A stretch of DNA of 64,000 nt from Scatomorpha sp040765295 (GCA_040765295.1 JAXGSB010000001.1:1054001-1118000); one strand, 5' to 3'; positions 9,011-17,464 are shown, numbered from the stretch's first letter. The notes: a model not told the origin generated them from the letters alone. Numbers and translations are program-made.

Positions 9011-9283
9011 ATGAGCAGAAGTTTAAAAAAAGGACCCTTTGCGGCACCCGAGCTTTTAAAACGTATTGATGAGCTCAACAATGCCGGGGAGAAAAAGGTT
9101 CTTAAGACATGGAGCCGATCCTCGACGATTTTTCCTTCTTTTGTCGGACACACGATAGCGGTACACGACGGCCGCAGACATGTTCCCATCTATATAACAG
9201 AAGATATGGTTGGTCACAAACTTGGCGAGTTTGCCCCCACAAGGACTTTTCGCGGCCATGCGGGCGGCAAGACGCGCAAATAA
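9011..9283 (+). CDS. rpsS: 30S ribosomal protein S19
   Basis: This is a 90-residue S19, which contacts S13 and the A-site region of the 30S head. It opens SRSLKKGPFAAPEL and carries VGHTIAVHDGRRHVPIYIT and KLGEFAPTRTFRGHAG. An AGGAGG site lies before the ATG. Confidence 0.98.
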   Translation: MSRSLKKGPFAAPELLKRIDELNNAGEKKVLKTWSRSSTIFPSFVGHTIAVHDGRRHVPIYITEDMVGHKLGEFAPTRTFRGHAGGKTRK

Positions 9284-9295
9284 GGGGGTTAAATC

Positions 9296-9643
9296 ATGGA
9301 AGAACGCAAAACTGCAACTGCAGAGATGAAATATGTGAGGATGTCACCACGCAAGCTTCAGATTATTTGCGATGTTATACGTGGCAAAGATGTCAAGTTT
9401 GCAAGAGCACTGCTTGAGCATACTCCCAAAATCGGACGCGAGCCTCTAATCAAGGTTTTGGACAGCGCCGTCGCCAATGCGGAAAACAATTTCGAAATGG
9501 ACAGCGACAATCTCTATATCGAAAAAGTTTTTGTGAACGGCGGACCGATAATCAAAAGAGGCAGACCCCGTGCGCACGGGAGAATGTCCAGAATTAATAA
9601 GCGTACCAGTCACATTACGCTTGTTGTAGCAGAAAGGGACTAA
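9296..9643 (+). CDS. rplV: 50S ribosomal protein L22
   Basis: This is a 115-residue L22, whose beta-hairpin forms the exit-tunnel constriction with L4. Visible signatures are RMSPRKLQIICDVIRGK and the C-terminal GRPRAHGRMSRINKRTSHI. The loop is of normal length, with no macrolide-resistance-type insertion visible. Confidence 0.97.
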   Translation: MEERKTATAEMKYVRMSPRKLQIICDVIRGKDVKFARALLEHTPKIGREPLIKVLDSAVANAENNFEMDSDNLYIEKVFVNGGPIIKRGRPRAHGRMSRINKRTSHITLVVAERD

Positions 9644-9656
9644 GGAGGAACGGAAT

Positions 9657-10511
9657 ATGGGACAAAAAGTTAATCCTCATGGCCTGCGCGTTGGAGTAAT
9701 TAAGGATTGGGACTCACGCTGGTTTGCAAGAAGCGATAAAGTTCCGGATCTTATTGTTGAGGACAAAAAGATTAGAGATTTTCTCAAAAAAGAACTCTTT
9801 TCAGCCGGCGTGCCGAAAATTGAGATTGAAAGAGACAATACCAAGGTAAGAATTTTCGTTCATTGCTCAAGGCCGGGAGTTGTTATCGGCAGAGGCGGCA
9901 CCGAGATAGAGCGTATTCAGAATCTGGTTTCGAATATGATCGGAAAGACTGTTTCGATATCTGTTATAGAGGTAAAGAATCCCGATACATCTGCACAATT
10001 GGTTGCCGAGAATATCGCTGCTCAGCTCGAGAGAAGGATAGGCTTTAGAAGGGCGATGAAGAATGCTATCGGCCGTGCGATGCGTGCAGGCGCAAAGGGA
10101 ATTAAGGTTCTTTGCTCAGGACGTCTTGGGGGAGCGGAAATTGCCAGGAGCGAACACTATCACGAAGGCACAATTCCTCTGCAGACATTAAGAGCTGATA
10201 TTGAGTACGGTTTTGCAGAAGCGAAGACTACTTATGGAAGAATCGGAGTTAAGGTTTGGATATATAAGGGTGAAGTTCTTTCACAGTCACTCAGAACAAC
10301 CCCGAGAACTCTTGACCTAAGCAAGCCTCTGGACAGCCGCAGAAGACGGGATGATAGACGCGGCGGAAATCGCAGCAGTTTTAACAGAGGAAATCGTGAT
10401 GGCGGCAGAAGCAACTACAGCCGTGACAATCGGAGACAATCAGGCGGCTATCGCAGGTCTTCCGGTGAGCAGAATGAAGCCGGCGAGGCTTCGAAAGGAG
10501 GCGGCAACTGA
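9657..10511 (+). CDS. rpsC: 30S ribosomal protein S3 with Arg/Gly/Ser-rich tail
   Basis: S3 shapes the mRNA entry channel. Here it has 284 residues against about 215-235 in most bacteria. The N-terminal part has GQKVNPHGLRVGVIKDWDSR. The KH domain has the expected RPGVVIGRGG motif, and the C-terminal domain the GRLGGAEIARSE motif. The extra 55-60 residues after about 228 are low-complexity and rich in arginine, glycine, serine and asparagine (RRRRDDRRGGNRSS and similar RG/RS units). A disordered RNA-binding role is inference. The stop overlaps the rplP ATG by 1 nt. Confidence 0.97.
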   Translation: MGQKVNPHGLRVGVIKDWDSRWFARSDKVPDLIVEDKKIRDFLKKELFSAGVPKIEIERDNTKVRIFVHCSRPGVVIGRGGTEIERIQNLVSNMIGKTVSISVIEVKNPDTSAQLVAENIAAQLERRIGFRRAMKNAIGRAMRAGAKGIKVLCSGRLGGAEIARSEHYHEGTIPLQTLRADIEYGFAEAKTTYGRIGVKVWIYKGEVLSQSLRTTPRTLDLSKPLDSRRRRDDRRGGNRSSFNRGNRDGGRSNYSRDNRRQSGGYRRSSGEQNEAGEASKGGGN

Positions 10512-10951
10512 TGTTAATGCCCAAAAGAGTTAAATACCGCAGAGTACATCGTGGCCGTATGAAGGGTAAGGCCACACGCGGAAACAAGATTACTTATGGA
10601 GACTACGGCCTTGTAGCCCTCGAGCCCGCTTGGATAAGCTCGAATCAGATTGAGGCGGCCCGTATAGCTATGACAAGATATATAAGACGTGGCGGCAAAG
10701 TTTGGATAAAGATATTCCCTCATAAACCCGTTACAAAAAAACCTGCTGAGACACGTATGGGTAAAGGCAAGGGCGCTCCCGAGTTTTGGGTAGCGGTTGT
10801 TAAGCCCGGCAGAGTAATGTTTGAAATTGCCGGGGTTTCTGAAGCAGCTGCCAAAGAAGCGCTTCGACTTGCAGGTCACAAGCTGCCCTGCAAAACAAAG
10901 ATTGTGAGTGCAAAGGACCTCGAATTAGGCGGTGAAGAAGATGAAAGTTAA
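10511..10951 (+). CDS. rplP: 50S ribosomal protein L16
   Basis: This is a 146-residue L16, which organises the A-site tRNA elbow on the 50S subunit. It begins MLMPKRVKYRRVHRGRMKG and has the RMGKGKG motif and EAAKEALRLAGHKLP. The N-terminal MLMPKR matches the family (MLxPKR), so the first ATG at 10511 is chosen although it overlaps rpsC by 1 nt. Confidence 0.97.
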   Translation: MLMPKRVKYRRVHRGRMKGKATRGNKITYGDYGLVALEPAWISSNQIEAARIAMTRYIRRGGKVWIKIFPHKPVTKKPAETRMGKGKGAPEFWVAVVKPGRVMFEIAGVSEAAAKEALRLAGHKLPCKTKIVSAKDLELGGEEDES

Positions 10952-11135
10952 TGAAATTCGTTCAATGTCCGCTGAAGAGCTGGAGCAGAAACTGGTTGAA
11001 CTCAAGAAGGATCTCTTCATGCTTAGAATGCAGCATGCCACAAATCATCTTGATAATCCAACGAAGATATCTGACACACGCCGCAGTATTGCAAGAGTCA
11101 AGACTGTAATGCGCGAAAAACAGCTAGGACGTTGA
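10941..11135 (+). CDS. rpmC: 50S ribosomal protein L29
   Basis: This is a 64-residue two-helix L29 at the tunnel exit, with MKVNEIRSMSAEELEQKL and the C-terminal NPTKISDTRRSIARVKTV. The ATG at 10941, overlapping the end of rplP by 11 nt, is preferred to an in-frame GTG at 10932, because the family starts MKxxEIR. Initiation is probably coupled to rplP termination. Confidence 0.95.
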   Translation: MKVNEIRSMSAEELEQKLVELKKDLFMLRMQHATNHLDNPTKISDTRRSIARVKTVMREKQLGR

Positions 11136-11149
11136 GGAGGAAGCGTATT

Positions 11150-11413
11150 ATGGATGGAGTAAGAACAAGTTCAAGAAAAACGCGCGTTGGCAAGGTTGTT
11201 TCAGACAAGATGGATAAAACAATAGTTGTCCTCGTTGAAGAGCGCGTTGCCCATAAGAGGTATAAAAAGATTATAGCTCGGTCATATCGCCTTAAGGCGC
11301 ATGATGAGTTGAATGAATGTCGTATTGGCGACAGAGTCCGTGTAATGGAGACTCGCCCTCTTTCCAAGGATAAGAGATGGCGCTTGGTCAACATTATCGA
11401 GAAGGCTAAATAA
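11150..11413 (+). CDS. rpsQ: 30S ribosomal protein S17
   Basis: This is an 87-residue S17, a primary 16S rRNA binder with an OB fold. Signatures are RKTRVGKVVSDKMDKTIVV and IGDRVRVMETRPLSKDKRW. The ATG at 11150 sits 9 nt after an AGGAGG box. A longer reading from a TTG overlapping the rpmC stop is not needed and not family-like. Confidence 0.97.
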   Translation: MDGVRTSSRKTRVGKVVSDKMDKTIVVLVEERVAHKRYKKIIARSYRLKAHDELNECRIGDRVRVMETRPLSKDKRWRLVNIIEKAK

Positions 11414-11425
11414 GGAGGCGTCTTA

Positions 11426-11794
11426 ATGGTACAGCAAGAAAGTTTTCTTAAGGTTGCCGACAATTCAGGCGCAAAAGAAATTAAATGCATAAGAGTTCTG
11501 GGCGGTTCAGGGCGCAGATATGCCGGTATAGGTGATGTTATAGTCGCTTCTGTAAGAAAGGCAAATCCGGGCGGCCAGGTTAAAAAGGGAGATGTTGTCA
11601 GAGCTGTCGTTGTTCGTACTGCAAAGGCTACGAGACGCCAAGACGGCACATATGTTCGTTTCGACGAAAATGCCGCTGTCATAATTAAAGACGACAGAAA
11701 TCCCACTGGAACCCGCATATTTGGGCCTGTTGCACGTGAGCTTCGAGAGAAGAACTATATGAAGATTCTTTCGCTTGCTCCGGAAGTCATATAG
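11426..11794 (+). CDS. rplN: 50S ribosomal protein L14
   Basis: This is a 122-residue L14, forming intersubunit bridges with 16S rRNA helix 14. Typical stretches are LKVADNSGAKEIKCIRVLGG and the C-terminal GTRIFGPVARELREKNYMKI. An AGGAGG site precedes the ATG. Confidence 0.98.
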   Translation: MVQQESFLKVADNSGAKEIKCIRVLGGSGRRYAGIGDVIVASVRKANPGGQVKKGDVVRAVVVRTAKATRRQDGTYVRFDENAAVIIKDDRNPTGTRIFGPVARELREKNYMKILSLAPEVI

Positions 11795-11807
11795 GAGTGT
11801 GCGGCAT

Positions 11808-12116
11808 ATGAAAATAGTTAAGAATGACAAAGTACTTGTCATTTCCGGAAGAGATAAGGGCACAGAAGGAGAAGTTCTCGCCGTTTTCCCTAAGGAAGGA
11901 AAGGTCCTTGTTAAGGGTGTTTCGGTTGCTTTAAAGCATAAAAAGCCCAGAAGACAGGGAGAAGAGGGCGGGATAATCAAGCTTGAAACCCCGATTAACG
12001 CTTGCAAAGTCATGGTTGTATGCAAAAAGTGCAATAAGCCCACAAGAGTAGCTTATAAGCTTTCTGATGATGGGAAAAAAGCGCGAGTTTGTAAGCACTG
12101 CGGGGCAGAGCTGTAA
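11808..12116 (+). CDS. rplX: 50S ribosomal protein L24
   Basis: This is a 102-residue L24 with an N-terminal KOW motif (KVLVISGRDKGTEGEV), an assembly initiator for the 50S subunit. The ATG at 11808 lies 10 nt after AGGAG. The C-terminal half holds CKKCNKPTRV and CKHCGAEL, two CxxC pairs of a possible zinc ribbon, a feature seen in part of the bacterial L24 family. Confidence 0.96.
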   Translation: MKIVKNDKVLVISGRDKGTEGEVLAVFPKEGKVLVKGVSVALKHKKPRRQGEEGGIIKLETPINACKVMVVCKKCNKPTRVAYKLSDDGKKARVCKHCGAEL

Positions 12117-12130
12117 GGAGGTTGCTCGGA

Positions 12131-12673
12131 ATGAATAGAATGAAAGAAAAATATCAAAGTGAGATAGCTCCTGAGCTCATGAAGCATTTTGGTTACAAGA
12201 GCGTTATGCAAATTCCGCGCCTTGAGAAGATTACGGTTTCGGTTGGATGCGGAGATTGTAAAGACAACGCCAAGGCTCTTGAAGCTGTTATAAAGGATAT
12301 AAGCACAATTACCGGACAGCATGCTGTTGCTACAGTTGCAAAGAAGTCTGTTGCAAACTTTAAGCTTCGTGAAGGCATGAATGTCGGTGTTAAGGTCACA
12401 CTCAGAAGCGATCGCATGTGGGAGTTTTTAGACAGGCTCTTCAATGTTGCGCTGCCGCGTGTAAGAGACTTCAGAGGTATTTCTGCCGATGCATTCGACG
12501 GCAGGGGCAACTACAGTCTGGGGCTCAAGGAACAAATAATTTTCCCGGAGATCGACTACGACAAGATAGATAAGCTTCGCGGTATGAATATTTCAATCAC
12601 TACGACTGCAAAGACAGATGAGGAAGCTCGCATGCTTCTCGGCCTGCTCGGAGCACCGTTTAAGACAGCATGA
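12131..12673 (+). CDS. rplE: 50S ribosomal protein L5
   Basis: This is a 180-residue L5, binding 5S rRNA in the central protuberance. Signatures are RLEKITVSVGCGD, the conserved AKKSVANFKLREGMNVG, and LPRVRDFRGI. The ATG at 12131 lies 9 nt after AAGGAGG; an in-frame TTG upstream falls too close to that site to be the start. Confidence 0.97.
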   Translation: MNRMKEKYQSEIAPELMKHFGYKSVMQIPRLEKITVSVGCGDCKDNAKALEAVIKDISTITGQHAVATVAKKSVANFKLREGMNVGVKVTLRSDRMWEFLDRLFNVALPRVRDFRGISADAFDGRGNYSLGLKEQIIFPEIDYDKIDKLRGMNISITTTAKTDEEARMLLGLLGAPFKTA

Positions 12674-12689
12674 GGAGGATTAGTAAGTT

Positions 12690-12875
12690 ATGGCAAAAAA
12701 GTCACTCAGATTAAAGCAAGCGCGCCCTGCAAAGTATTCCACCCGTGCATACAATCGCTGCAGACTTTGTGGAAGACCCCATGCTTATCTCAGAAAGTTC
12801 GGTGTCTGCCGCATATGTTTCAGAGAGCTTTCGTATAGGGGAGAAATTCCCGGCGTTAGAAAAGCGTCCTGGTAG
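12690..12875 (+). CDS. rpsZ: 30S ribosomal protein S14, zinc-binding type
   Basis: This is the 61-residue C+ form of S14, with two CxxC pairs (CRLCGRPHAY and CRICF) that bind zinc. It ends with the canonical PGVRKASW. Some Firmicutes carry a second, zinc-free S14 as a spare for zinc starvation; none is visible here. Its 3' end overlaps the first hairpin of the structured gap that follows. Confidence 0.97.
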   Translation: MAKKSLRLKQARPAKYSTRAYNRCRLCGRPHAYLRKFGVCRICFRELSYRGEIPGVRKASW

Positions 12876-12959
12876 TTTTCCGGGACATGGATGGTGATTG
12901 CCTCTTCTTCCGGTGCATAAGAGGAGAGGAACATCACCACCTAAACCGCAGCAAGCGGT
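12866..12959 (+). promoter_or_regulatory. Three-hairpin intercistronic RNA element between rpsZ and rpsH
   Basis: Three stems are visible in a row. GTCCTGG (12866-12872) pairs with CCGGGAC (12880-12886). GGTGAT...CCTCTT (12893-12906) pairs with AAGAGG...ATCACC (12919-12938), with an internal loop. ACCGC (12945-12949) pairs with GCGGT (12955-12959). Neighbouring genes in this operon are separated by only 0-20 nt, so a 107-nt folded gap is exceptional. It may be an RNA-processing or S8-binding control site; this is inference. Confidence 0.6.
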
Positions 12960-12983
12960 AACTCTGTATTTTAGGAGGATATT

Positions 12984-13382
12984 ATGCAAATTACAGACCC
13001 CATTGCCGATATGCTCACACGCATACGCAATGCAGCAAATGCAGGTCACGAAAATGTTGACGTTCCTGCGTCCAAGATGAAAAAGTCCATAGCCAAAATT
13101 TTACTTGAAGAAGGCTATATTAGGGACTATAAGTTTTCTGAAGGTGGAGTGCAGGGTGTTATTACAATTTATCTCAAATATTTGCCCGGAAAAGAAAAGG
13201 CCATACAGGGACTTCAAAGAGTATCTAAACCGGGGCTTAGGGTTTATGCCGGTGCCGGCGATATACCCTACGTACTTAAAGGCCTTGGTATTGCTATTGT
13301 CTCAACATCTAAAGGTGTGATGACTGATAAAGATGCAAGAAAATTAAATGTCGGCGGCGAAGTTCTCGCCTTTGTCTGGTAG
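12984..13382 (+). CDS. rpsH: 30S ribosomal protein S8
   Basis: This is a 132-residue S8, binding the central domain of 16S rRNA. It opens MQITDPIADMLTRIRNA and ends with the canonical GGEVLAFVW. In E. coli S8 represses the spc operon by binding mRNA near rplE; here the folded RNA lies immediately upstream of rpsH itself. TAGGAGG precedes the ATG. Confidence 0.97.
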   Translation: MQITDPIADMLTRIRNAANAGHENVDVPASKMKKSIAKILLEEGYIRDYKFSEGGVQGVITIYLKYLPGKEKAIQGLQRVSKPGLRVYAGAGDIPYVLKGLGIAIVSTSKGVMTDKDARKLNVGGEVLAFVW

Positions 13383-13393
13383 GAGGGGTTTAT

Positions 13394-13933
13394 ATGTCAA
13401 GAATCGGAAGAGAACCCGTTGTTATTCCTGCCGGAGTTCAGATTGAAGTTAAAGAAGGGAATGTAATCACCGTTAAGGGCCCCCTAGGGGAGCTGACGCG
13501 CAGCTTTAGTCCCAAAATGGAGATTAAGCACGAAGATGGGAAAATCCTTGTCCTTCGTCCGGACGATGAGAGAGAAACCCGCAGCATTCATGGACTTACT
13601 AGATCGTTAATTTATAACATGGTTCAGGGTGTAACCGAAGGGTTTAAGAAAACTTTGCTTATAAGCGGAACGGGATACAGGGCAGAGAAGAAGGGCGACG
13701 AGCTCGTTATGAAGCTTGGATTCAGCCACGATATAATTGTCAAGGAAACCGACATCATTAAAATTGATGTTCCTGATCCGACTCGAGTTATTATAAAAGG
13801 GTCTGATAAAGAACTCGTCGGCCAATTTGCGGCAGATGTCAGAGGCCATCGTCCTCCCGAACCTTATAAGGGTAAAGGCATTAGATATGCAGATGAATAT
13901 GTCCGCCGCAAGGCTGGCAAGACCGGTGCGTAA
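13394..13933 (+). CDS. rplF: 50S ribosomal protein L6
   Basis: This is a 179-residue L6 near the GTPase-associated centre. It starts SRIGREPVVIPAGVQIEV, has the conserved TRSLIYNMVQGVTEGF and ends with PEPYKGKGIRYADEYVRRK, all standard. Spacing to rpsH and rplR is short and each gene has a ribosome site. Confidence 0.98.
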   Translation: MSRIGREPVVIPAGVQIEVKEGNVITVKGPLGELTRSFSPKMEIKHEDGKILVLRPDDERETRSIHGLTRSLIYNMVQGVTEGFKKTLLISGTGYRAEKKGDELVMKLGFSHDIIVKETDIIKIDVPDPTRVIIKGSDKELVGQFAADVRGHRPPEPYKGKGIRYADEYVRRKAGKTGA

Positions 13934-13949
13934 AGTGAGGTGTGTTTAG

Positions 13950-14306
13950 ATGATTAAGAAAGCAGACAGAAATGTAAGGCGCAAACAGCGTCATGTCCGT
14001 GTTCGCGGGAAAGTCAATGGCTGCTCTGAGCGCCCCAGACTTTGCGTATATCGCAGCAGCAAAAACATTTATGCACAGCTCATAGATGACGTTAACGGCC
14101 ACACACTTTGCTCTGCATCAAGTGTTGAGAAAGATTTTAATGGCGGAGCAAATGTTGAGGCTGCCAGGGAAGTCGGCAAGAAGCTCGCAGAGAGAGCGAA
14201 AACTCTTGGAATCGAGAATGTTGTTTTCGATCGCGGCGGATACATATATCATGGTCGTGTCAAGGCTTTGGCCGAAGGTGCCCGAGAGGCCGGACTTCAG
14301 TTTTGA
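13950..14306 (+). CDS. rplR: 50S ribosomal protein L18
   Basis: This is a 118-residue L18, the 5S rRNA-binding protein. Typical stretches are RRKQRHVRVRGKVNG, RLCVYRSSKNIYAQLIDD and the C-terminal FDRGGYIYHGRVKALAEGAR. The start is ATG with a GAGG-type site upstream. Confidence 0.97.
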   Translation: MIKKADRNVRRKQRHVRVRGKVNGCSERPRLCVYRSSKNIYAQLIDDVNGHTLCSASSVEKDFNGGANVEAAREVGKKLAERAKTLGIENVVFDRGGYIYHGRVKALAEGAREAGLQF

Positions 14307-14323
14307 GAAAGGAGGAAACAATT

Positions 14324-14875
14324 ATGTCATATGCAAATACCACAAACAGTAGAGACAGGCGCAGCAGAGACAGACGCAGCCGCCAGGAAGAAGAACCAAA
14401 AGAATTTATCGAAAAAGTTGTTTCCTTAAATCGAGTCAGCAAGACGGTTAAGGGCGGACGTGTAATTAAGTTCTCCGCACTTTGTGTTGTTGGCGACGGA
14501 AAAGGCAAGGTCGGATACGGACTTGGCAAGGCCAACGAGGTATCCGAGGCCATAAGGAAAGGTCTTGAGGATGCCAAAAAGAACATGTTCAAGATAACAA
14601 TTGTTGATGAGACAATTCCCCATGACGTAATCGGCAAATTTGGAGCAGGTGTAGTTCTTATGAAGCCGGCGCCTGAAGGAACCGGTGTTATTGCCGGAGG
14701 TCCTGTCCGTGCGATAGTTGAAGCCGTAGGCATCAAGAACATCAGAACAAAGAGCCTTCGCTCAAATAATCCGGTCAATGTTGTTGCAGCAGCAATGATG
14801 GGTCTTCGTTCACTGCGAGATGTAAATCAGGTGGCAGTCTATAGATCCAAGAGCCCTGAAGAAATTTTGGGTTAA
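14324..14875 (+). CDS. rpsE: 30S ribosomal protein S5 with basic N-terminal tail
   Basis: This is a 183-residue S5, which governs decoding fidelity and mRNA unwinding. The core is standard (GRVIKFSALCVVGDGKGKVG; RSNNPVNVVAAAMMGL). The first 28 residues carry repeated DRRSR units, an unusually arginine/serine-rich tail. The ATG at 14324 lies 8 nt after AGGAGG; an upstream TTG is in frame but too far from the site. Confidence 0.97.
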   Translation: MSYANTTNSRDRRSRDRRSRQEEEPKEFIEKVVSLNRVSKTVKGGRVIKFSALCVVGDGKGKVGYGLGKANEVSEAIRKGLEDAKKNMFKITIVDETIPHDVIGKFGAGVVLMKPAPEGTGVIAGGPVRAIVEAVGIKNIRTKSLRSNNPVNVVAAAMMGLRSLRDVNQVAVYRSKSPEEILG

Positions 14876-14889
14876 GGGGGCCGTCTATA

Positions 14890-15072
14890 ATGGAAAAGAC
14901 AATAAGAATTACGCTCGTTAAGAGCTTAAATGGAAGACATGATAAGCACATTCGTACTGCCCATTCACTTGGACTTAAAAAGATCGGCGACGAAACTTGC
15001 CAGCCCGACAATGTGTGTACTAGGGGCAAAATTGAGCGTATATCATATCTTATCGATGTTACGGAAGCTTAA
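14890..15072 (+). CDS. rpmD: 50S ribosomal protein L30
   Basis: This is a 60-residue bacterial-type short L30. It has KTIRITLVKSLNGRHDKH and the helix AHSLGLKKIGDE. It lies between rpsE and rplO, exactly its conserved position. Confidence 0.96.
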   Translation: MEKTIRITLVKSLNGRHDKHIRTAHSLGLKKIGDETCQPDNVCTRGKIERISYLIDVTEA

Positions 15073-15083
15073 GGAGGCTCATG

Positions 15084-15524
15084 ATGAAACTTAGTGAACT
15101 TTCACCCGTCCCGGGCAGCAGAAAAGAAGCCAAGCGTAAGGGTAGAGGTCATGGCAGCGGCAACGGCAAAACTGCCGGCCGCGGACATAAGGGCCAGAAA
15201 TCCAGAAGCGGAGGCAGGGTCCGCATAGGTTTTGAAGGCGGACAAATGCCATTTGCAAGACGCGTGCCCAAGAGAGGGTTTAACAATATTTTTGCAAGGC
15301 CTCTCACTGCATTAAACCTCGACAAGCTTCAGAAGTTTGAGGCCGACACTGTGATCGACGCAGCCCTTCTCCTTGAAGAGGGTGTGATCAGCAAATGTGA
15401 ATACGGCATAAAGATTTTAGGAAACGGTGAAATTACGAAGCCGTTGCATGTTAAAGCCGCTGCATTTTCGGCATTGGCAAAAGAAAAGATTGAAAGTGCA
15501 GGCGGGAAGGCCGAGGTGGTCTGA
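15084..15524 (+). CDS. rplO: 50S ribosomal protein L15
   Basis: This is a 146-residue L15. The N-terminal half is the usual glycine/arginine-rich extended tail (KRKGRGHGSGNGKTAGRGHK). The C-terminal domain ends KEKIESAGGKAEVV. Two adjacent ATGs occur; the second (15084) has the better 6-nt spacing from AGGAGG. The stop directly abuts the secY start codon. Confidence 0.97.
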   Translation: MKLSELSPVPGSRKEAKRKGRGHGSGNGKTAGRGHKGQKSRSGGRVRIGFEGGQMPFARRVPKRGFNNIFARPLTALNLDKLQKFEADTVIDAALLLEEGVISKCEYGIKILGNGEITKPLHVKAAAFSALAKEKIESAGGKAEVV

Positions 15525-16814
15525 TTGCTAAAGATTCTAAGAGCTGCATGGAAGATTGATGAAATAAAGGAAAAAATACTTTTCACGCTATTCATCATAC
15601 TGCTTTACCGCATCGGCAATGCTGTTCCGGTTCCTTATGTAGATACTGCAAAACTTGCTCAGTATTTCAGCAGTATGAGCAATACTGTCCTGGGACTCTG
15701 GAACACGATGTCCGGCGGAGCTTTTTCACAGGCAACAATATTTGCTCTCAGTATTCAGCCTTATATCAACGCTTCTATCATTATCCAACTTCTTACCATA
15801 GCCATACCTGCGCTGGAGAGACTTCAGAAAGAGGGCGGCGAAGAAGGGAAAAAAAAGATCGCCGCCATAACCAGGTACTCCACGGTTGCTATCGGTCTTA
15901 TCCAGGGCTTTGCTTATTATACGCTGATTAAGAACAATCAGATGCTTCGTGAAGACGGTATTGGCATCTGGCCGGCCATAGTCATAATTGCAACATTTAT
16001 GGCCGGTTCGGCTCTTGTAATGTGGCTTGGCGAACAAATCACGGAGTTCGGCGTTGGAAACGGCATTTCTATAATACTTTTTATAAGTATTGTTTCAAGA
16101 TTCCCGGTTAGCATCATCAGAATGGTAAGCAGTGTTGCACAGGGGGCTCTGGCATGGTGGACAGCTTTGCTCATGCTTTTGGGCGCGCTTGCAATTATTG
16201 TTCTGATAGTAATCGTCAATGATTCCGAGCGTCGTTTACCTGTTCAATACTCAAAACGGGTTGTCGGAAGGAAGCTTTATGGCGGCCAGTCCACACACCT
16301 TCCTATGAAGTTAAATATGTCAGGTGTCCTTCCGGTAATATTCGCGCAGTCAATAGCTTCCATACCGGCCACAATATGCGCCTTTGTTCCGAGGTGGAAT
16401 GACAGCTGGCTCATGAGAAATGTTTTTAACACAAACACATGGGTATACGCAGTATTTTACTTCTTGCTAATCATTTTCTTTAGCTATTTCTACTCGACTA
16501 TTCAGTTCAACCCCGTCGAGATTGCAAACAATCTCAGAAAAAATGGCGGATTTATCCCGGGATTTCGTGCCGGCAAACCCACAAGCGACTTTATTCAGAA
16601 AGTTCTAAATAAGATTACGCTCTTTGGTGCTATTTACTTAGCTATAATTGCCTTGGCTCCGATCCTGGTTAGTATGTTCTCTAAGTCCGCTGCGCTCAGT
16701 GGAATTTCGTTAGGCGGAACCTCAATAATAATTGTGGTTGGTGTTGCTGTTGAAACGGTTCGCGCTATTGAAGCACAAATGATGATGCGCAACTATAAGG
16801 GATTTCTTGACTAA
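15525..16814 (+). CDS. secY: Protein translocase channel subunit SecY
   Basis: This is a 429-residue, ten-helix membrane channel of the Sec system. Landmarks are the plug/TM2 region SGGAFSQATIFALSIQPYIN, the TM5 region MWLGEQITEFGVGNGISIIL, and RKNGGFIPGFRAGKPTSDF in the fifth cytoplasmic loop. Translation starts at a TTG that immediately follows the rplO stop (TGATTG), so it is probably coupled. Its partner SecA is at the window start. Confidence 0.98.
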   Translation: MLKILRAAWKIDEIKEKILFTLFIILLYRIGNAVPVPYVDTAKLAQYFSSMSNTVLGLWNTMSGGAFSQATIFALSIQPYINASIIIQLLTIAIPALERLQKEGGEEGKKKIAAITRYSTVAIGLIQGFAYYTLIKNNQMLREDGIGIWPAIVIIATFMAGSALVMWLGEQITEFGVGNGISIILFISIVSRFPVSIIRMVSSVAQGALAWWTALLMLLGALAIIVLIVIVNDSERRLPVQYSKRVVGRKLYGGQSTHLPMKLNMSGVLPVIFAQSIASIPATICAFVPRWNDSWLMRNVFNTNTWVYAVFYFLLIIFFSYFYSTIQFNPVEIANNLRKNGGFIPGFRAGKPTSDFIQKVLNKITLFGAIYLAIIALAPILVSMFSKSAALSGISLGGTSIIIVVGVAVETVRAIEAQMMMRNYKGFLD

Positions 16815-16828
16815 ATAAGGAGGGTGTT

Positions 16829-17464
16829 ATGAAGCTGATTCTGCTTGGCGCTCCCGGTGCCGGAAAAGGCACGCAAGCGTCGCTCATAGGTAAACAACTC
16901 AATATTCCGACTATCTCAACAGGAGATATTTTGAGAACTGCCATGAAAAATAAGACTCCGATCGGTCTCAAAGCGAAGGAGTATGTTGACAGCGGCAGAT
17001 TAGTACCGGATGATGTCATTATCGGTATCGTCAAAGAGAGGCTTGAAAGCCCGGATTGCAAAAACGGATATATACTTGACGGTATGCCGCGTACTATTGC
17101 TCAGGCTGATGCTCTAAACGAAAACGGCATCGAAATCGATAAGGTAATTTCAATAGAGACAGATGACGAAACAATAATAAAACGAATGGCGGGACGCAGA
17201 GTTTGTCCAAAATGCGGAGCTTCCTATCATATTCAGGCAGCGCCGCCAAGTAAAGACGGAATTTGTGACAACTGCGGCGATGAATTGGTTATAAGAAAGG
17301 ATGATGATCCCGATACTCTTCGAAAGAGGCTCGAGGTCTTCCACACTGAAACAAAACCGCTCATCGATTATTATCAAAAAAGAAACAGGCTCAGCTCTGT
17401 CAGCAACAAAAATTCCATTGAGGAGACATACAGAGCTATTATGAAAATCCTGGATAATGAATGA
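16829..17464 (+). CDS. adk: Adenylate kinase, zinc-LID type
   Basis: This is a 211-residue long-form adenylate kinase (AMP + ATP to 2 ADP). The P-loop is GAPGAGKGT (8-16). The LID contains four cysteines (C126, C129, C146, C149), the Gram-positive zinc-binding version. DGMPRT marks the AMP-binding region. It overlaps map by 4 nt (ATGA). Confidence 0.98.
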   Translation: MKLILLGAPGAGKGTQASLIGKQLNIPTISTGDILRTAMKNKTPIGLKAKEYVDSGRLVPDDVIIGIVKERLESPDCKNGYILDGMPRTIAQADALNENGIEIDKVISIETDDETIIKRMAGRRVCPKCGASYHIQAAPPSKDGICDNCGDELVIRKDDDPDTLRKRLEVFHTETKPLIDYYQKRNRLSSVSNKNSIEETYRAIMKILDNE

